Source: Methylococcales bacterium
GTDB taxonomy: Bacteria; Pseudomonadota; Gammaproteobacteria; Methylococcales; Methylomonadaceae
Length of the DNA: 38,222 bases
Direction: 5' to 3'
Assembly: GCA_026399075.1 (NCBI GenBank)
Contig: JAPLRR010000094.1
Span: 1 to 38,222 of the forward strand
Shown here: positions 26,379-34,575 of the stretch, in pieces
How positions within the stretch are numbered: the stretch's first letter is position 1
How the letters are laid out: each line of letters starts with the position of its first letter
Notes under the pieces: model-generated
Databases searched by the model: none
What the model was told of the DNA's origin: nothing
What the model saw: the letters and a program-made list of their open reading frames with translations, nothing else
Program-made: the position numbers and the translations under genes

Positions 26379-26609
26379 TAGGAAATCCTGTTAGGTTGGT
26401 AAAGCGGGTATCTTAAAGGTATCTGTAATACGGGTAAACAGGTTTAAAAGCTTGGTCATTAATAACCGCAATTTTGCTTGCCAGTAACTGCACTAAGGGC
26501 TATGCTAAAACATATAAGCCATTAATATTACTCGATAACCTAGCCAACGATAGACTGCTGATGATAACGATATAAGCCCTTCCCTAAGCGACAAACGAGG
26601 TCTGCCACC

Positions 26610-27311
26610 ATGAAAACCCTTACCGCATTTAAAATGGCCCTATGCGCATCTTTACTAACATGCGTTGCCAGCCAAGCCAGTGTCATCGCAAGCTTTGATG
26701 ACCTTACCCTACCCCCTGCCTTAGATTCTTCGACAGGACTGCAATTTACCAACAGTAACAACCTGGTATACCAAGGTATAACTTGGGATGACAGGTTCAG
26801 TGTTGTTGGCGATCAATATCGGGTAGATGCCCCTAGCGGACCGTTGTTTGGCCTCCCGCATTCAGGGCATTATTTTGTCACCAATCAAGGAGGTGGTTCA
26901 GGGCTGCTGGTAACAACCGATAAAATCCTAACGGGGGCTTGGTTTGGACGTAACGAATATTATGGCTTTGGTGCTGGTGGCTCAGACCAGATTTCTATTT
27001 ATGCCTTATCCGGTGTCACCGAATTGGCATCGGTAGTGTTCGATTTGCCGGAAAATTTCTCAGGCCAGCCAGAACCGCTCTCCTTTGTTGACACCCAATC
27101 ATTTGCTGCTTTAACAGGTATTACTGGCTACCGTATAGACCGCCGAGAACTCGGTAGCTCGGCTGGAAATTGGGTGGCTGATGATTTCCAATTTAGTGAT
27201 GTGGCCGATGTGCCGGAATTAGGCTCTGCTTTGCTGCTGGCTCCAGCGTTGGCGTTTTTGCTACTCAGCACTCGGCTTCAGCGCCTAAAGCCACAACCAT
27301 TAACTCGATAA
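26610..27311 (+). CDS. Secreted protein with a PEP-CTERM-like C-terminal anchor
   Basis: The 233-aa protein has a signal peptide (MKTLTAFKMALCASLLTCVASQA) and a beta-rich, Gly/Ser/Asn-rich body resembling PEP-CTERM 'NF038'-type exported proteins. The tail is arranged like a PEP-CTERM sorting signal: VPELGSALLL, a hydrophobic helix (APALAFLLLSTRL), then arginines. The motif reads PEL rather than PEP. Such signals are processed by exosortase and link proteins to an exopolysaccharide matrix. No exosortase gene is in the window. The start ATG has ACGAGG upstream. It is divergent from metY, with promoters expected in 26379-26609. The function of the body is unknown. Confidence 0.8.
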   Translation: MKTLTAFKMALCASLLTCVASQASVIASFDDLTLPPALDSSTGLQFTNSNNLVYQGITWDDRFSVVGDQYRVDAPSGPLFGLPHSGHYFVTNQGGGSGLLVTTDKILTGAWFGRNEYYGFGAGGSDQISIYALSGVTELASVVFDLPENFSGQPEPLSFVDTQSFAALTGITGYRIDRRELGSSAGNWVADDFQFSDVADVPELGSALLLAPALAFLLLSTRLQRLKPQPLTR

Positions 27312-27394
27312 CAGCAAAATTATATTATTTAGCTTGTGCCACTAATAATTTTCATTCATAATACTGTTTTTTAGCCGTAAGGCTGAAGCATAAT

Positions 27395-27504
27395 GGTGAT
27401 CGTGTCGGTCCTCTCGCAACGATACGCTGTAAACCCCGCCAGGTCCGGAAGGGAGCAACGGTAGCAGCAGATTCGTGTGCCGGGATGTGGCTGGTACGAT
27501 TACC
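27395..27504 (+). ncRNA. ffs: 4.5S signal recognition particle RNA (small SRP RNA)
   Basis: The conserved Ffh-binding hairpin is recognisable: CCAGGTCCGGAAGGGAGCA on one side and GCAGATTCGTGTGCCGGGAT near the end. The terminal stem GGTGATCGT (27395-27403) pairs with ACGATTACC (27496-27504), one G-T wobble included. The RNA scaffolds Ffh for co-translational targeting of membrane proteins. It lies just upstream of dnaX, a common location. The exact ends may extend a few bases. Confidence 0.93.
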
Positions 27505-27536
27505 GCCCAATTTTGTCACTACCATTCGAGCCTGCA

Positions 27537-29105
27537 ATGAATTATCAGGTTCTTGCCAGAAAATGGCGTCCTCACAACTTCACAGAAGTCGTCGGCCAAG
27601 ACCATGTTGTTAAATCGTTAATTAACGCTTTACAGCATAATCGCTTGCATCATGCCTATTTGTTTACCGGTACACGCGGTGTCGGCAAAACCACCATAGC
27701 CAGAATTTTAGCCAAAGCCATCAATTGCGAAAACCTCCAGGGCTCCAACCCATGCGGTGCTTGTGAGATTTGCCTAGCCGTGGACGAAGGCCGCTTTTTA
27801 GATTTAATTGAAGTGGATGCGGCATCGCGCACCAAAGTCGAAGACACCCGCGATTTGCTGGACAATGCCCAATATGCGCCCAACCAAGGCCGCTACAAAG
27901 TCTATCTGATTGATGAAGTGCACATGCTCTCCGGGCATAGCTTCAACGCCTTATTAAAAACCTTGGAAGAACCCCCACCGCACGTCAAATTTTTGCTGGC
28001 CACCACGGATCCGCATAAAATCCCCGTCACCGTTTTATCCCGTTGCCTGCAATTTAATTTAAAACGTTTGCTACCTACGCAAATATTTGAACAAATGGCG
28101 TTCATACTGCAACAGGAAGCGATTGACTTTGAAGCGCCCGCCTTAAAGCTTTTATCCCGTGCCGCCGACGGCAGTATGCGCGATGGCTTAAGCTTACTGG
28201 ACCAAGCTATCGTCTATGGCAACGGCAAGGTGTTTGCGGAGGATGTCAGGGCCATGCTGGGCACAGTTGCCCAACAACCGGTTGAAGACCTGTTAAGCGC
28301 CTTGTCCCAAGGCGATGCGGCGGCAATTTTCGACATCATCAATGAAATAGCCAATTTAACCCCGGACTTTGGCGAAGTCTTACAACAAATGCTGCAAGTC
28401 CTGCACCGCGTTGCTTTGACCCAACTCATCCCAAGTGCCGTAGACCATGATTTTGATGTTGATCTGCTTGCCGCGTTATCTTCCCAACTTAGCCCGGAAG
28501 ATGTACAACTTTTTTATCAAATCGGTTTAGTCGGACAAAAAGACCTGGATTTGGCACCCGACCCACGTAGCGGTTTTGAAATGGTCATGTTACGGATGCT
28601 GACCTTCAAACCCGCTGCACAACCAGCCAGTCCCGCTGCGCCTATACCAGCAGCCAAGCCCCTAGCTGCAAAACCCTTGTCGCCAGCAGCCGTAACAGCC
28701 GCGCCACCTTCACTAGCCTTGACCAACCCCACTGACAGCAGTGACTGGCTAGCAATGATAGTCGCCATGAAATTGGCCGGCCCCACCCGCGAATTTGCCA
28801 ATAATTGCGTGCTGGAACAGTTAGATGATGTTAGCTGTACCTTAGCCATAGACCCCGATTATATCAGGGGCGCTCGGGCAGAAGAGTCGCTACAAAAAGC
28901 CTTACAAGCTTATCGGGGAACTCCCGTTAAGCTAACGGTCAAGGCCAAAAAAACCACTGCGGACACCCCGGCGGTACAATTGACCAAAGAACGTGAAGAT
29001 AAACAGCAAGCCGCTGTCGTCGCCATCAATGAAGACCCCAACATCCAAGCTTTAAAAGGCCATTTTGATGCACGGGTAATGCCCGGCACCATAGAACCTG
29101 TATAA
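27537..29105 (+). CDS. dnaX: DNA polymerase III subunit tau/gamma DnaX
   Basis: DnaX is the clamp-loader ATPase. The ATG at 27537 ([15 protein letters not shown], 522 aa) matches the family start; an upstream in-frame start would run into the 4.5S gene. Walker A is GTRGVGKTT, a zinc module with CGACEIC follows, then [22 protein letters not shown] and the SRC arginine-finger motif (VLSRCLQF). A Pro/Ala linker near 360-405 precedes a short C-terminal tau-type domain. It is shorter than E. coli tau (643 aa). It heads dnaX-ybaB-recR. Confidence 0.96.
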   Translation: MNYQVLARKWRPHNFTEVVGQDHVVKSLINALQHNRLHHAYLFTGTRGVGKTTIARILAKAINCENLQGSNPCGACEICLAVDEGRFLDLIEVDAASRTKVEDTRDLLDNAQYAPNQGRYKVYLIDEVHMLSGHSFNALLKTLEEPPPHVKFLLATTDPHKIPVTVLSRCLQFNLKRLLPTQIFEQMAFILQQEAIDFEAPALKLLSRAADGSMRDGLSLLDQAIVYGNGKVFAEDVRAMLGTVAQQPVEDLLSALSQGDAAAIFDIINEIANLTPDFGEVLQQMLQVLHRVALTQLIPSAVDHDFDVDLLAALSSQLSPEDVQLFYQIGLVGQKDLDLAPDPRSGFEMVMLRMLTFKPAAQPASPAAPIPAAKPLAAKPLSPAAVTAAPPSLALTNPTDSSDWLAMIVAMKLAGPTREFANNCVLEQLDDVSCTLAIDPDYIRGARAEESLQKALQAYRGTPVKLTVKAKKTTADTPAVQLTKEREDKQQAAVVAINEDPNIQALKGHFDARVMPGTIEPV

Positions 29106-29125
29106 CACCAGAAGAGGAAAACACC

Positions 29126-29449
29126 ATGAAAAATGCGCTAGGCAATTTAATGCAGCAAGCCCAAAAAATGCAGGAAGACCTGAAAAAAGCCCAGGATGAA
29201 CTTGCCCTCATGCAAGTACTGGGGGAATCCGGCGGCGGTTTAGTCCAAATTGTCATGACTGGCAAACGCGAAGCCAGAAAAGTCACCATTGATGACTCTT
29301 TGCTGGGCGAAGATAAAGACATGCTGGAAGACTTGGTTGCAGCGGCCATTAATGATGCGGTCAATAAAGTTGGCAAAATGAAAAAGGAAAAAATGTCCTC
29401 ACTAACCGCTGGTATGCCTTTGCCCCCTGGATTCCAACTCCCTTTTTAA
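29126..29449 (+). CDS. ybaB: Nucleoid-associated protein YbaB/EbfC
   Basis: A 107-aa DNA-binding protein of the YbaB family, which forms a tweezer-like dimer. The N-terminal helix ([23 protein letters not shown]) and the core ([33 protein letters not shown]) match the family. It starts 20 bp after dnaX with GAAGAGGA upstream and ends one base before recR, in the conserved dnaX-ybaB-recR order. Confidence 0.95.
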   Translation: MKNALGNLMQQAQKMQEDLKKAQDELALMQVLGESGGGLVQIVMTGKREARKVTIDDSLLGEDKDMLEDLVAAAINDAVNKVGKMKKEKMSSLTAGMPLPPGFQLPF

Positions 29450-29450
29450 G

Positions 29451-30047
29451 ATGTTTAGAAAAGGTTTGTTGGGGCAACTGGTGCAAAATCTCTGTTGCCT
29501 GCCCGGGGTAGGGCCCAAGTCGGCACAGCGCATGGCCTTTTACCTGCTGCAACGGGATCGCATCGGCGCCAGAAAACTAGCCGAAACCCTGTTGCAGGCA
29601 TTGGACACGATTGGCCATTGCCAGCAATGCCGCACCCTAAGCGAAACCGCAGTTTGTGAACTTTGTGCCGATAATTCGCGGGATGACAGCTTGGTTTGTA
29701 TCGTCGAAAGCCCGGCTGACGTATGGGTTATCAACCAAGCCACGGGTTTTAAAGGCCGCTATTTTGTGCTCCATGGCCGCTTATCGCCCTTAGATGGCAT
29801 AGGCCCCGATGAGTTGGGTTTGGATATTCTGGAACAACGCTTGGCCAGCGGTACCGTTAAAGAGCTTATTTTAGCCACCAACTCCACCGTAGAAGGTGAA
29901 GCCACCGCTTATTTCATCAATGAAATCGCCAAAAAACATCAAGTGCCAGCGAACCGGATAGCGCATGGTGTGCCCATGGGCGGCGAACTGGAATTTATCG
30001 ATAGCGGCACCTTATCCCATGCATTTAATGGCCGCAAAGGCATTTAA
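29451..30047 (+). CDS. recR: Recombination mediator RecR
   Basis: RecR acts with RecO and RecF to load RecA at gaps. The 198-aa protein has a helix-hairpin-helix start ([20 protein letters not shown]), the zinc finger [16 protein letters not shown], a Toprim domain beginning [12 protein letters not shown], and the C-terminal [33 protein letters not shown]. The ATG follows the ybaB stop by one base. Normal length and complete. Confidence 0.97.
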   Translation: MFRKGLLGQLVQNLCCLPGVGPKSAQRMAFYLLQRDRIGARKLAETLLQALDTIGHCQQCRTLSETAVCELCADNSRDDSLVCIVESPADVWVINQATGFKGRYFVLHGRLSPLDGIGPDELGLDILEQRLASGTVKELILATNSTVEGEATAYFINEIAKKHQVPANRIAHGVPMGGELEFIDSGTLSHAFNGRKGI

Positions 30048-30073
30048 CCCTTAACAACAAGAAAGGTTAGCAA

Positions 30074-30412
30074 ATGACCCCCTGTTTATTTTGTAAAATG
30101 GTCGCTGGTGAAATCAAGCCAGATGTGGTTTATGAAGACGATGACGTATTGGCATTTAGGGATATTCATCCCCAAGCGCCTGTGCATATCCTCATTATCC
30201 CCAAAGCGCATATAGCAACGCTAAATGACTTGGATGACACCACGCTAGCCGGTAAGTTGCTGCAAACTGCCGCAAAGCTGGCTGCACAAGAAGGTTTATC
30301 CGAAGACGGTTATCGGACAGTAGTCAACTGCAACAAAAAAGGCGGGCAGGAAGTCTACCACTTGCACCTGCATTTGCTGGGCGGGCGGCAAATGGTGTGG
30401 CCGCCGGGTTAA
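30074..30412 (+). CDS. HIT-family nucleotide hydrolase (HinT-like)
   Basis: This 112-aa protein has the histidine triad near its C-terminus (VYHLHLHLLGG, pattern HxHxHxx) and the family start CLFCKMVAGEIKPDVVYEDDDVLAF, followed by DIHPQAPVHILIIPKAH. HinT-type enzymes hydrolyse nucleoside phosphoramidates and adenylated intermediates. The ATG has GAAAGG upstream. It lies 26 bp after recR and is probably co-transcribed with it. The downstream gap to the convergent hydrolase gene has an imperfect stem (CTCTAA/TTAGAG) that may end both transcripts. Confidence 0.93.
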   Translation: MTPCLFCKMVAGEIKPDVVYEDDDVLAFRDIHPQAPVHILIIPKAHIATLNDLDDTTLAGKLLQTAAKLAAQEGLSEDGYRTVVNCNKKGGQEVYHLHLHLLGGRQMVWPPG

Positions 30413-30489
30413 ACGGCACTGCCCTCTAAGCTAAGGACTAATTGCCTTTAGAGTGTAATTGCACGTGACGAGGCGCTGAATTGGTAAGC

Positions 30490-31503
30490 CTAATCAAACG
30501 CCTTCCAATCAGCACCCCCTGTTTGCTGCAAAAACTGTGTAATCCGTTGCTCCAACCAATATTCCGGCTGCAAGGGATTATTGCCAACAATAAAACCGAC
30601 ATGCCCGCCGCCTCGTGTCACCTCCATTTGCACACTGGCCGACAACTCATCCGCACTGGGCAACACCGCCGAAGTCATAAAAGGATCATCAACCGCTTGG
30701 ATTACCAAGGTATTGACTGTTATGGCCTTAAGGAATTGCCGCGAGCTGGCGCGTTGATAATAATCGCTGACATCAGCAAAACCATGTAACCGCGCCACCA
30801 CCCGGTCATCATATTGCCAAAATGAGTTTACCCCGGACAAATCACCCAAGGCGGCAATTTTGGCCGCTTCATGATCTTTGCCCAAATGCGCCAAATAGAC
30901 GTGTTTGTCACGGATATACTGCTTTAGTTCGCGCAATAAATTTGCCCGATAAATCTTAGAAAAACCATTGTCTAGCCGGGTGGCGCAAGCGCTAAGCACC
31001 AAAGGCACAGAAACCGCCACAGCTGCCACCAAGGACAACTTGTCGCCCTGCTCACCCAACCATTTTAACAACACGTTACCACCCAAGGAAAAGCCCACGG
31101 CGGCAAATGGGGTATCAGGCTCACGTTGACGTAGGGTTTGATACAGAAAGTGTATATCTTCAGTCTCACCGGAATGGTAACAGCGGGCGGTGTGGTTGTA
31201 TTCACCACTACAGCCCCGAAAATTTAAGGCCACACTGCGCAAACCTTGTGCCCACAATGTACACTGCAAACCTTTGATGTAGCCTGACAAAGAACTGCCA
31301 GTCAAACCATGTAATAAAATCACCAAAGGCTGATTGCCCTCACCGCACCAGTCTATATCTACAAAATCTGCATCAGGGGTAATCAGGCGTTCACGCCGGA
31401 TGTCGGCAGGTGGCGGCAACTTACGCAGCAAAGCAGGGTATAATGTCTGCAAATGGGGATTATTCAGCCACCAAGCGGGCTTAAAGGTTGAGTTGATTAG
31501 CAT
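30490..31503 (-). CDS. YheT-family alpha/beta hydrolase
   Basis: A 337-aa alpha/beta-hydrolase of the YheT (UPF0017) family. I start at the ATG at 31503 (MLINSTFKPAWWLNNPHLQTLYP), which gives the family's conserved N-terminus; the frame continues upstream without similarity. The oxyanion strand VILLHGLTGSS, the nucleophile elbow GFSLGGNVLLKWLG and the late histidine segment (TRGGGHVGFI) form a plausible Ser-Asp-His triad. The natural substrate of this family is not well established. It is convergent with the HIT gene and divergent from trmL. Confidence 0.9.
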   Translation of the reverse strand: MLINSTFKPAWWLNNPHLQTLYPALLRKLPPPADIRRERLITPDADFVDIDWCGEGNQPLVILLHGLTGSSLSGYIKGLQCTLWAQGLRSVALNFRGCSGEYNHTARCYHSGETEDIHFLYQTLRQREPDTPFAAVGFSLGGNVLLKWLGEQGDKLSLVAAVAVSVPLVLSACATRLDNGFSKIYRANLLRELKQYIRDKHVYLAHLGKDHEAAKIAALGDLSGVNSFWQYDDRVVARLHGFADVSDYYQRASSRQFLKAITVNTLVIQAVDDPFMTSAVLPSADELSASVQMEVTRGGGHVGFIVGNNPLQPEYWLEQRITQFLQQTGGADWKAFD

Positions 31504-31642
31504 GACGTAGCGTAAGCCCCTAAATGAACAGTGGATGGTTTGGATTTGGACAGGTATAAGCTTGATCAAGCCATCCCTACCACAAGCCACTAAGCTAATA
31601 CCAAGCCTTAGTTATTGCAAGCCCCCAAGCCGAATCCGCCCT

Positions 31643-32107
31643 ATGTTTAACATTGCACTCTTTGAACCCAAAATACCCCAGAACACCGGCAACATCATCC
31701 GCTTAAGCGCCAACAATGGCTGCAAGCTCCATCTTATCGGCCCCCTGGGCTTTGACCTAGAAGAAAAGAATTTAAGGCGGTCGGGGCTAGATTATTTTGA
31801 TTTGGCAAACCTATGTAGGCACAACAGTTACGATGAATTTGTCACAGCCATGCAAGGCAACCGAATATTGGCCTTAACCACCAAAGGCAAGCACCATTAC
31901 CACCAAATCAACTACCAAGCGGGTGATGTCTTGTTATTTGGCTCAGAAACCGCAGGCCTCCCCGCCCACATCCACCAAGCCATCCCCCAAAACCTGCAAT
32001 TAAAAATCCCGATGCGCCCCAATAACCGCAGCATGAACCTATCCAACACAGTCGCCATCGTCAGCTACGAGGCATGGCGGCAATTGGGGTTTTTAGGGGG
32101 GGAATAA
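31643..32107 (+). CDS. trmL: tRNA (cytidine/uridine-2'-O)-methyltransferase TrmL
   Basis: TrmL methylates the wobble nucleotide 34 of certain leucine tRNAs using AdoMet. The ATG at 31643 ([17 protein letters not shown], 154 aa) gives the exact family start. The SPOUT-knot motifs are all visible: [24 protein letters not shown] and [22 protein letters not shown]. It is a stand-alone gene divergent from the YheT-like hydrolase. Confidence 0.96.
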   Translation: MFNIALFEPKIPQNTGNIIRLSANNGCKLHLIGPLGFDLEEKNLRRSGLDYFDLANLCRHNSYDEFVTAMQGNRILALTTKGKHHYHQINYQAGDVLLFGSETAGLPAHIHQAIPQNLQLKIPMRPNNRSMNLSNTVAIVSYEAWRQLGFLGGE

Positions 32108-32251
32108 TCGTTTGTTGTATGTAAATCTTGTATAGACTCAGCTTAATTTACTCTACAGGAGGCTAAGTAGTTATCTTAATTTGCAATAAAACTAGCAACT
32201 TTTTGCCAAAGCCCGCTACCGTGCTATAAGTAAACGGAAGCCAGTTATAGC

Positions 32252-32275
32252 CTAAAGCCATATATTTGGCTTTAG
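32252..32275. promoter_or_regulatory. 9-bp palindrome upstream of the HigA-like gene (candidate operator)
   Basis: CTAAAGCCA (32252-32260) and its exact complement TGGCTTTAG (32267-32275) flank a 6-nt AT-rich spacer, 35 bp upstream of the HTH gene. The size and position fit an operator for autoregulation by a HigA-type dimer. The binding is inferred. Confidence 0.5.
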
Positions 32276-32309
32276 TCGTAATCAAAATTACTAAAAGAGT
32301 ACTAAAAAA

Positions 32310-32642
32310 ATGAGTATTGACACTGAAATTCGCCATGTTACCAAAGCAGGCTCTAATATTTTCTTAGAGCTGGGGTTTGATGCTGTTGAAGCAGAGCAGT
32401 TTCAAGCAGAATTACAACAACACGTTAACAACACAATTGTATTAAAAGAACAATTGATGACCGAATTAGCACAATGGATTGCTGATAATCATCTAAAACA
32501 AATCGAAGCAGCTGAAATACTGCATGTTTCGCGTCCACGTATTTCTGATTTAGTGAACAAAAAAGTTAATAAATTTACCTTTGATACCTTATTATCTATG
32601 CTTAATCGCGTTGGCAAACCCGTTCGGCTTGTTATTGGTTAA
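32310..32642 (+). CDS. HigA-like XRE-family regulator without a toxin partner
   Basis: This 110-aa protein has a C-terminal helix-turn-helix (HLKQIEAAEILHVSRPRISDLVNKKVNKFTFDTLLSML, about residues 62-100). The layout is that of HigA2-type antitoxins (ELAQWIADN before the HTH, GKPVRLVIG at the end). These normally follow a HigB-like RNase gene. I looked through the 202 bp upstream and found no toxin frame or recognisable remnant, and the next gene downstream is unrelated. It is therefore probably an orphan antitoxin-like repressor. A 9-bp palindrome lies just upstream. Several weaker starts exist; the ATG at 32310 has only a weak purine run before it. Confidence 0.8.
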   Translation: MSIDTEIRHVTKAGSNIFLELGFDAVEAEQFQAELQQHVNNTIVLKEQLMTELAQWIADNHLKQIEAAEILHVSRPRISDLVNKKVNKFTFDTLLSMLNRVGKPVRLVIG

Positions 32643-32722
32643 ATTTTGCCTCCAAAAGAAAATAAGGCTGGGTAGGTTCCGATAAAGGTTGTTATTGTGA
32701 TGAATTTCAATGAACGCGATAA

Positions 32723-32805
32723 GATGCGCTACGCATAGGATGTGCTAATGCACGAAGCGCATCGTTTGCAATTGATGCGCCTCCTAACGTCGGCACATCC
32801 TACGG
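32723..32805. repeat. REP-like nested palindrome
   Basis: An outer 10-bp perfect inverted repeat, TAGGATGTGC (32736-32745) with GCACATCCTA (32793-32802), encloses an inner 7-bp one, GCGCATC (32757-32763) with GATGCGC (32774-32780). The nested stem lies between two convergent genes, as REP/BIME elements do. I cannot tell the copy number from one window. Confidence 0.55.
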
Positions 32806-32834
32806 CACTGCGTTTTTAAGGACGCGCAAGGCGA

Positions 32835-33149
32835 TTACCCTTGTTTTGCCGCTTGCTTGAGCTGATAGGCCGCCAACTGCTCGGCAGTCGCCTCAGCTTG
32901 GAACTTGTCTTTCCACTCATTATAGGGCATCCCATAAACCAATTCCCTCGCCTGCTCATAGTCCACCGCCACGCCTAAATCCACTGCCGCTGCGCTATAC
33001 CACTTTGCCAGGCAATTCCTGCAAAAATCAGCCAAGATCATCAAATCTATATTCTGGACTTCTGAATGTTGTTGCAAATGGCTGACTAAACGCCTGAAAG
33101 CGGCTGCCTCCAATTCGGTTTGGGTATTTTTATCCACGATGATCTCCAA
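32835..33149 (-). CDS. DUF1244 family protein
   Basis: A 104-aa cytoplasmic protein with the DUF1244 signature: LADFCRNCLAKWYSAAAVDLGV around residues 40-61, then ELVYGMPYNEWKDKFQAEAT and QLAAYQL near the end. The family is widespread in Proteobacteria and has no established function. The two cysteines FCRNC could bind metal, which is inference. It is divergent from yciB across a 306-bp gap and convergent with the HigA-like gene. Confidence 0.9.
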   Translation of the reverse strand: MEIIVDKNTQTELEAAAFRRLVSHLQQHSEVQNIDLMILADFCRNCLAKWYSAAAVDLGVAVDYEQARELVYGMPYNEWKDKFQAEATAEQLAAYQLKQAAKQG

Positions 33150-33455
33150 AAATAATAGCTATTCTAGCAGATACGGCGCAACAAACATGTACATTCACCC
33201 TGAAAAACCCTACAATAGAAGACTTTTAAGTTTTACCAAAAAAGCAACATTACAGGTATTAAACTCCCGATTATCATTAGCCCCTTTTTAAGCCGACCCA
33301 TCCTAACAGCCCAGTTGTAAGGTTTTGGCTTAGCAAGATGAAAATGAACTTTTCCTTATTTTAAGCAACCAACGGCTATAAAACTGCCTTCAAAACCCCT
33401 GTACTTGCAGCCCATTATAGAAACTGATGCTTGACTACCCTACCCCGTTTTTACT
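33150..33455. other. Divergent intergenic region between the DUF1244 gene and yciB
   Basis: 306 bp that should hold the divergent promoters. I see no open frame, RNA gene or clear repeat. It is AT-rich with several T- and A-runs, and no -10/-35 pair stands out. Confidence 0.5.
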
Positions 33456-33992
33456 ATGAAACAGCTTATCGAATTTATCCCGATTATCTTATTTTTTATC
33501 GTCTATAAGCTTTACGACATTTATATAGCAACCGAAGTTATTATTGTCGCCACTATCCTACAAGTGGCTTACGCGTGGATCAGATACCGCAAAGTTGAAA
33601 CCATGCAATGGATCACCTTGGCATTGGTGATAGTCTTTGGTGGCGCAACCATCTATTTACATGATGAACAATACCTGAAATGGAAATTTTCCATAATTGA
33701 ATGGCTGTTTGGCCTTGCCTTTTTAAGTAGCCACTTTATCGGCAAAAAAACCTTCATCGAACGGATGATGTCCGGCAACTTAAGCTTGCCGCCTTTAATC
33801 TGGAAGCGCTTGAACTTTAGTTGGGCCAGTTTTTTTATGGCGGTCGGTTTTCTCAATGTCTATGTGATGTACAACTACGACACGGATGACTGGGTTACTT
33901 TCAAAACTTTTGTGGCACCCGGCCTGATGGTCGTCTTTATGGTGGTGCAAATGGTTTTTTTATATAAATTCATCCCTGACGCAGAGGAATAA
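33456..33992 (+). CDS. yciB: Inner-membrane septation protein YciB (IspZ family)
   Basis: A 178-aa protein with about five membrane helices and the YciB pattern: [20 protein letters not shown] at the start, [27 protein letters not shown], and [20 protein letters not shown]. YciB interacts with divisome and elongation proteins in the inner membrane. The ATG at 33456 has no obvious Shine-Dalgarno. It starts a tight plus-strand operon, yciB-yciI-bolA-ppiC, ending 2 bases before the next start. Confidence 0.95.
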   Translation: MKQLIEFIPIILFFIVYKLYDIYIATEVIIVATILQVAYAWIRYRKVETMQWITLALVIVFGGATIYLHDEQYLKWKFSIIEWLFGLAFLSSHFIGKKTFIERMMSGNLSLPPLIWKRLNFSWASFFMAVGFLNVYVMYNYDTDDWVTFKTFVAPGLMVVFMVVQMVFLYKFIPDAEE

Positions 33993-33994
33993 CC

Positions 33995-34297
33995 GTGTTC
34001 TACGCAATTATCAGTGAAGACGTGGCCGATAGCTTGGAAAAGCGGCTATCTGTCCGCCCCGACCATGTTAAACGTTTGCAAGACCTGCAAGATCAAGGGC
34101 GTTTGCTGCTGGCCGGGCCCCACCCTGCCATAGATACTGAAAACCCGGGGGCTGCCGGTTTTATTGGCAGCTTGGTTGTTGCCGAATTCGACAGCCAAGA
34201 AGCCGCCCAATTGTGGGCTGATGCCGATCCTTATAACGATGCTGGCGTTTACGCCAAAGTGACTGTTAAACCCTTTAAAAAGGTATTTCCCCAATGA
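33995..34297 (+). CDS. yciI: YciI family protein (GTG start)
   Basis: A 100-aa YciI-like protein of the dimeric alpha/beta (ferredoxin-like) fold: [44 protein letters not shown], then [21 protein letters not shown]. The family is of uncertain enzymatic role. A conserved His-Asp pair has been proposed for catalysis; R21-P-D-H24 and the late D of ADPY are present. The start codon is GTG at 33995, two bases after the yciB stop. Its stop overlaps bolA as ATGA. Confidence 0.93.
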   Translation: MFYAIISEDVADSLEKRLSVRPDHVKRLQDLQDQGRLLLAGPHPAIDTENPGAAGFIGSLVVAEFDSQEAAQLWADADPYNDAGVYAKVTVKPFKKVFPQ

Positions 34298-34575
34298 CAT
34301 CTGAACAAATCAAACAACTATTAACGGCATCCTTCCAACCCCAGCTTTTGGAAATTTTGGACAATAGCGCGGCCCACGCCGGACACGCTGGCGCCAGAAG
34401 CGGTGGTGGACATTACCATGTCACCATCGTTGCCGAAGCGTTTGAAGGAAAGTCTTTAGTCCAGCGCCACCAATTGGTCTATAAAGCCTTAGGCGACCTG
34501 ATGAAACAAGAAATTCATGCTTTAGGCATTAATGCCCTCTCACCCTCCGAAGAAACCACAGGAACTTATCAATGA
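34294..34575 (+). CDS. BolA family protein
   Basis: A 93-aa BolA/IbaG-type protein. BolA proteins bind monothiol glutaredoxins through shared iron-sulfur clusters and influence cell shape and stress responses. The class II KH-like core is visible: [15 protein letters not shown], then [29 protein letters not shown] with the conserved cluster-ligand histidine region, and [12 protein letters not shown] at the end. It overlaps yciI and ppiC by 4 bases at each end, so it is translationally coupled to both. Confidence 0.94.
   Translation: MTSEQIKQLLTASFQPQLLEILDNSAAHAGHAGARSGGGHYHVTIVAEAFEGKSLVQRHQLVYKALGDLMKQEIHALGINALSPSEETTGTYQ

Noticed and set aside
26379..26609. A SAM or SAH riboswitch in the metY leader
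   Set aside because: I could not find the conserved core or a credible multi-helix junction in this 230-bp region.
28947..28953. Run of seven A in dnaX as a programmed frameshift making gamma
   Set aside because: Codons read AAA AAA ACC, so the run is not in the A-AAA-AAG phase for tandem -1 slippage. A -1 shift would stop only 14 codons later and give a product of nearly full length rather than a two-thirds gamma. Transcriptional slippage cannot be excluded.
32108..32309. A HigB-type toxin remnant before the HigA-like gene
   Set aside because: All three forward frames have several stops and none shows the basic C-terminal pattern of HigB proteins.
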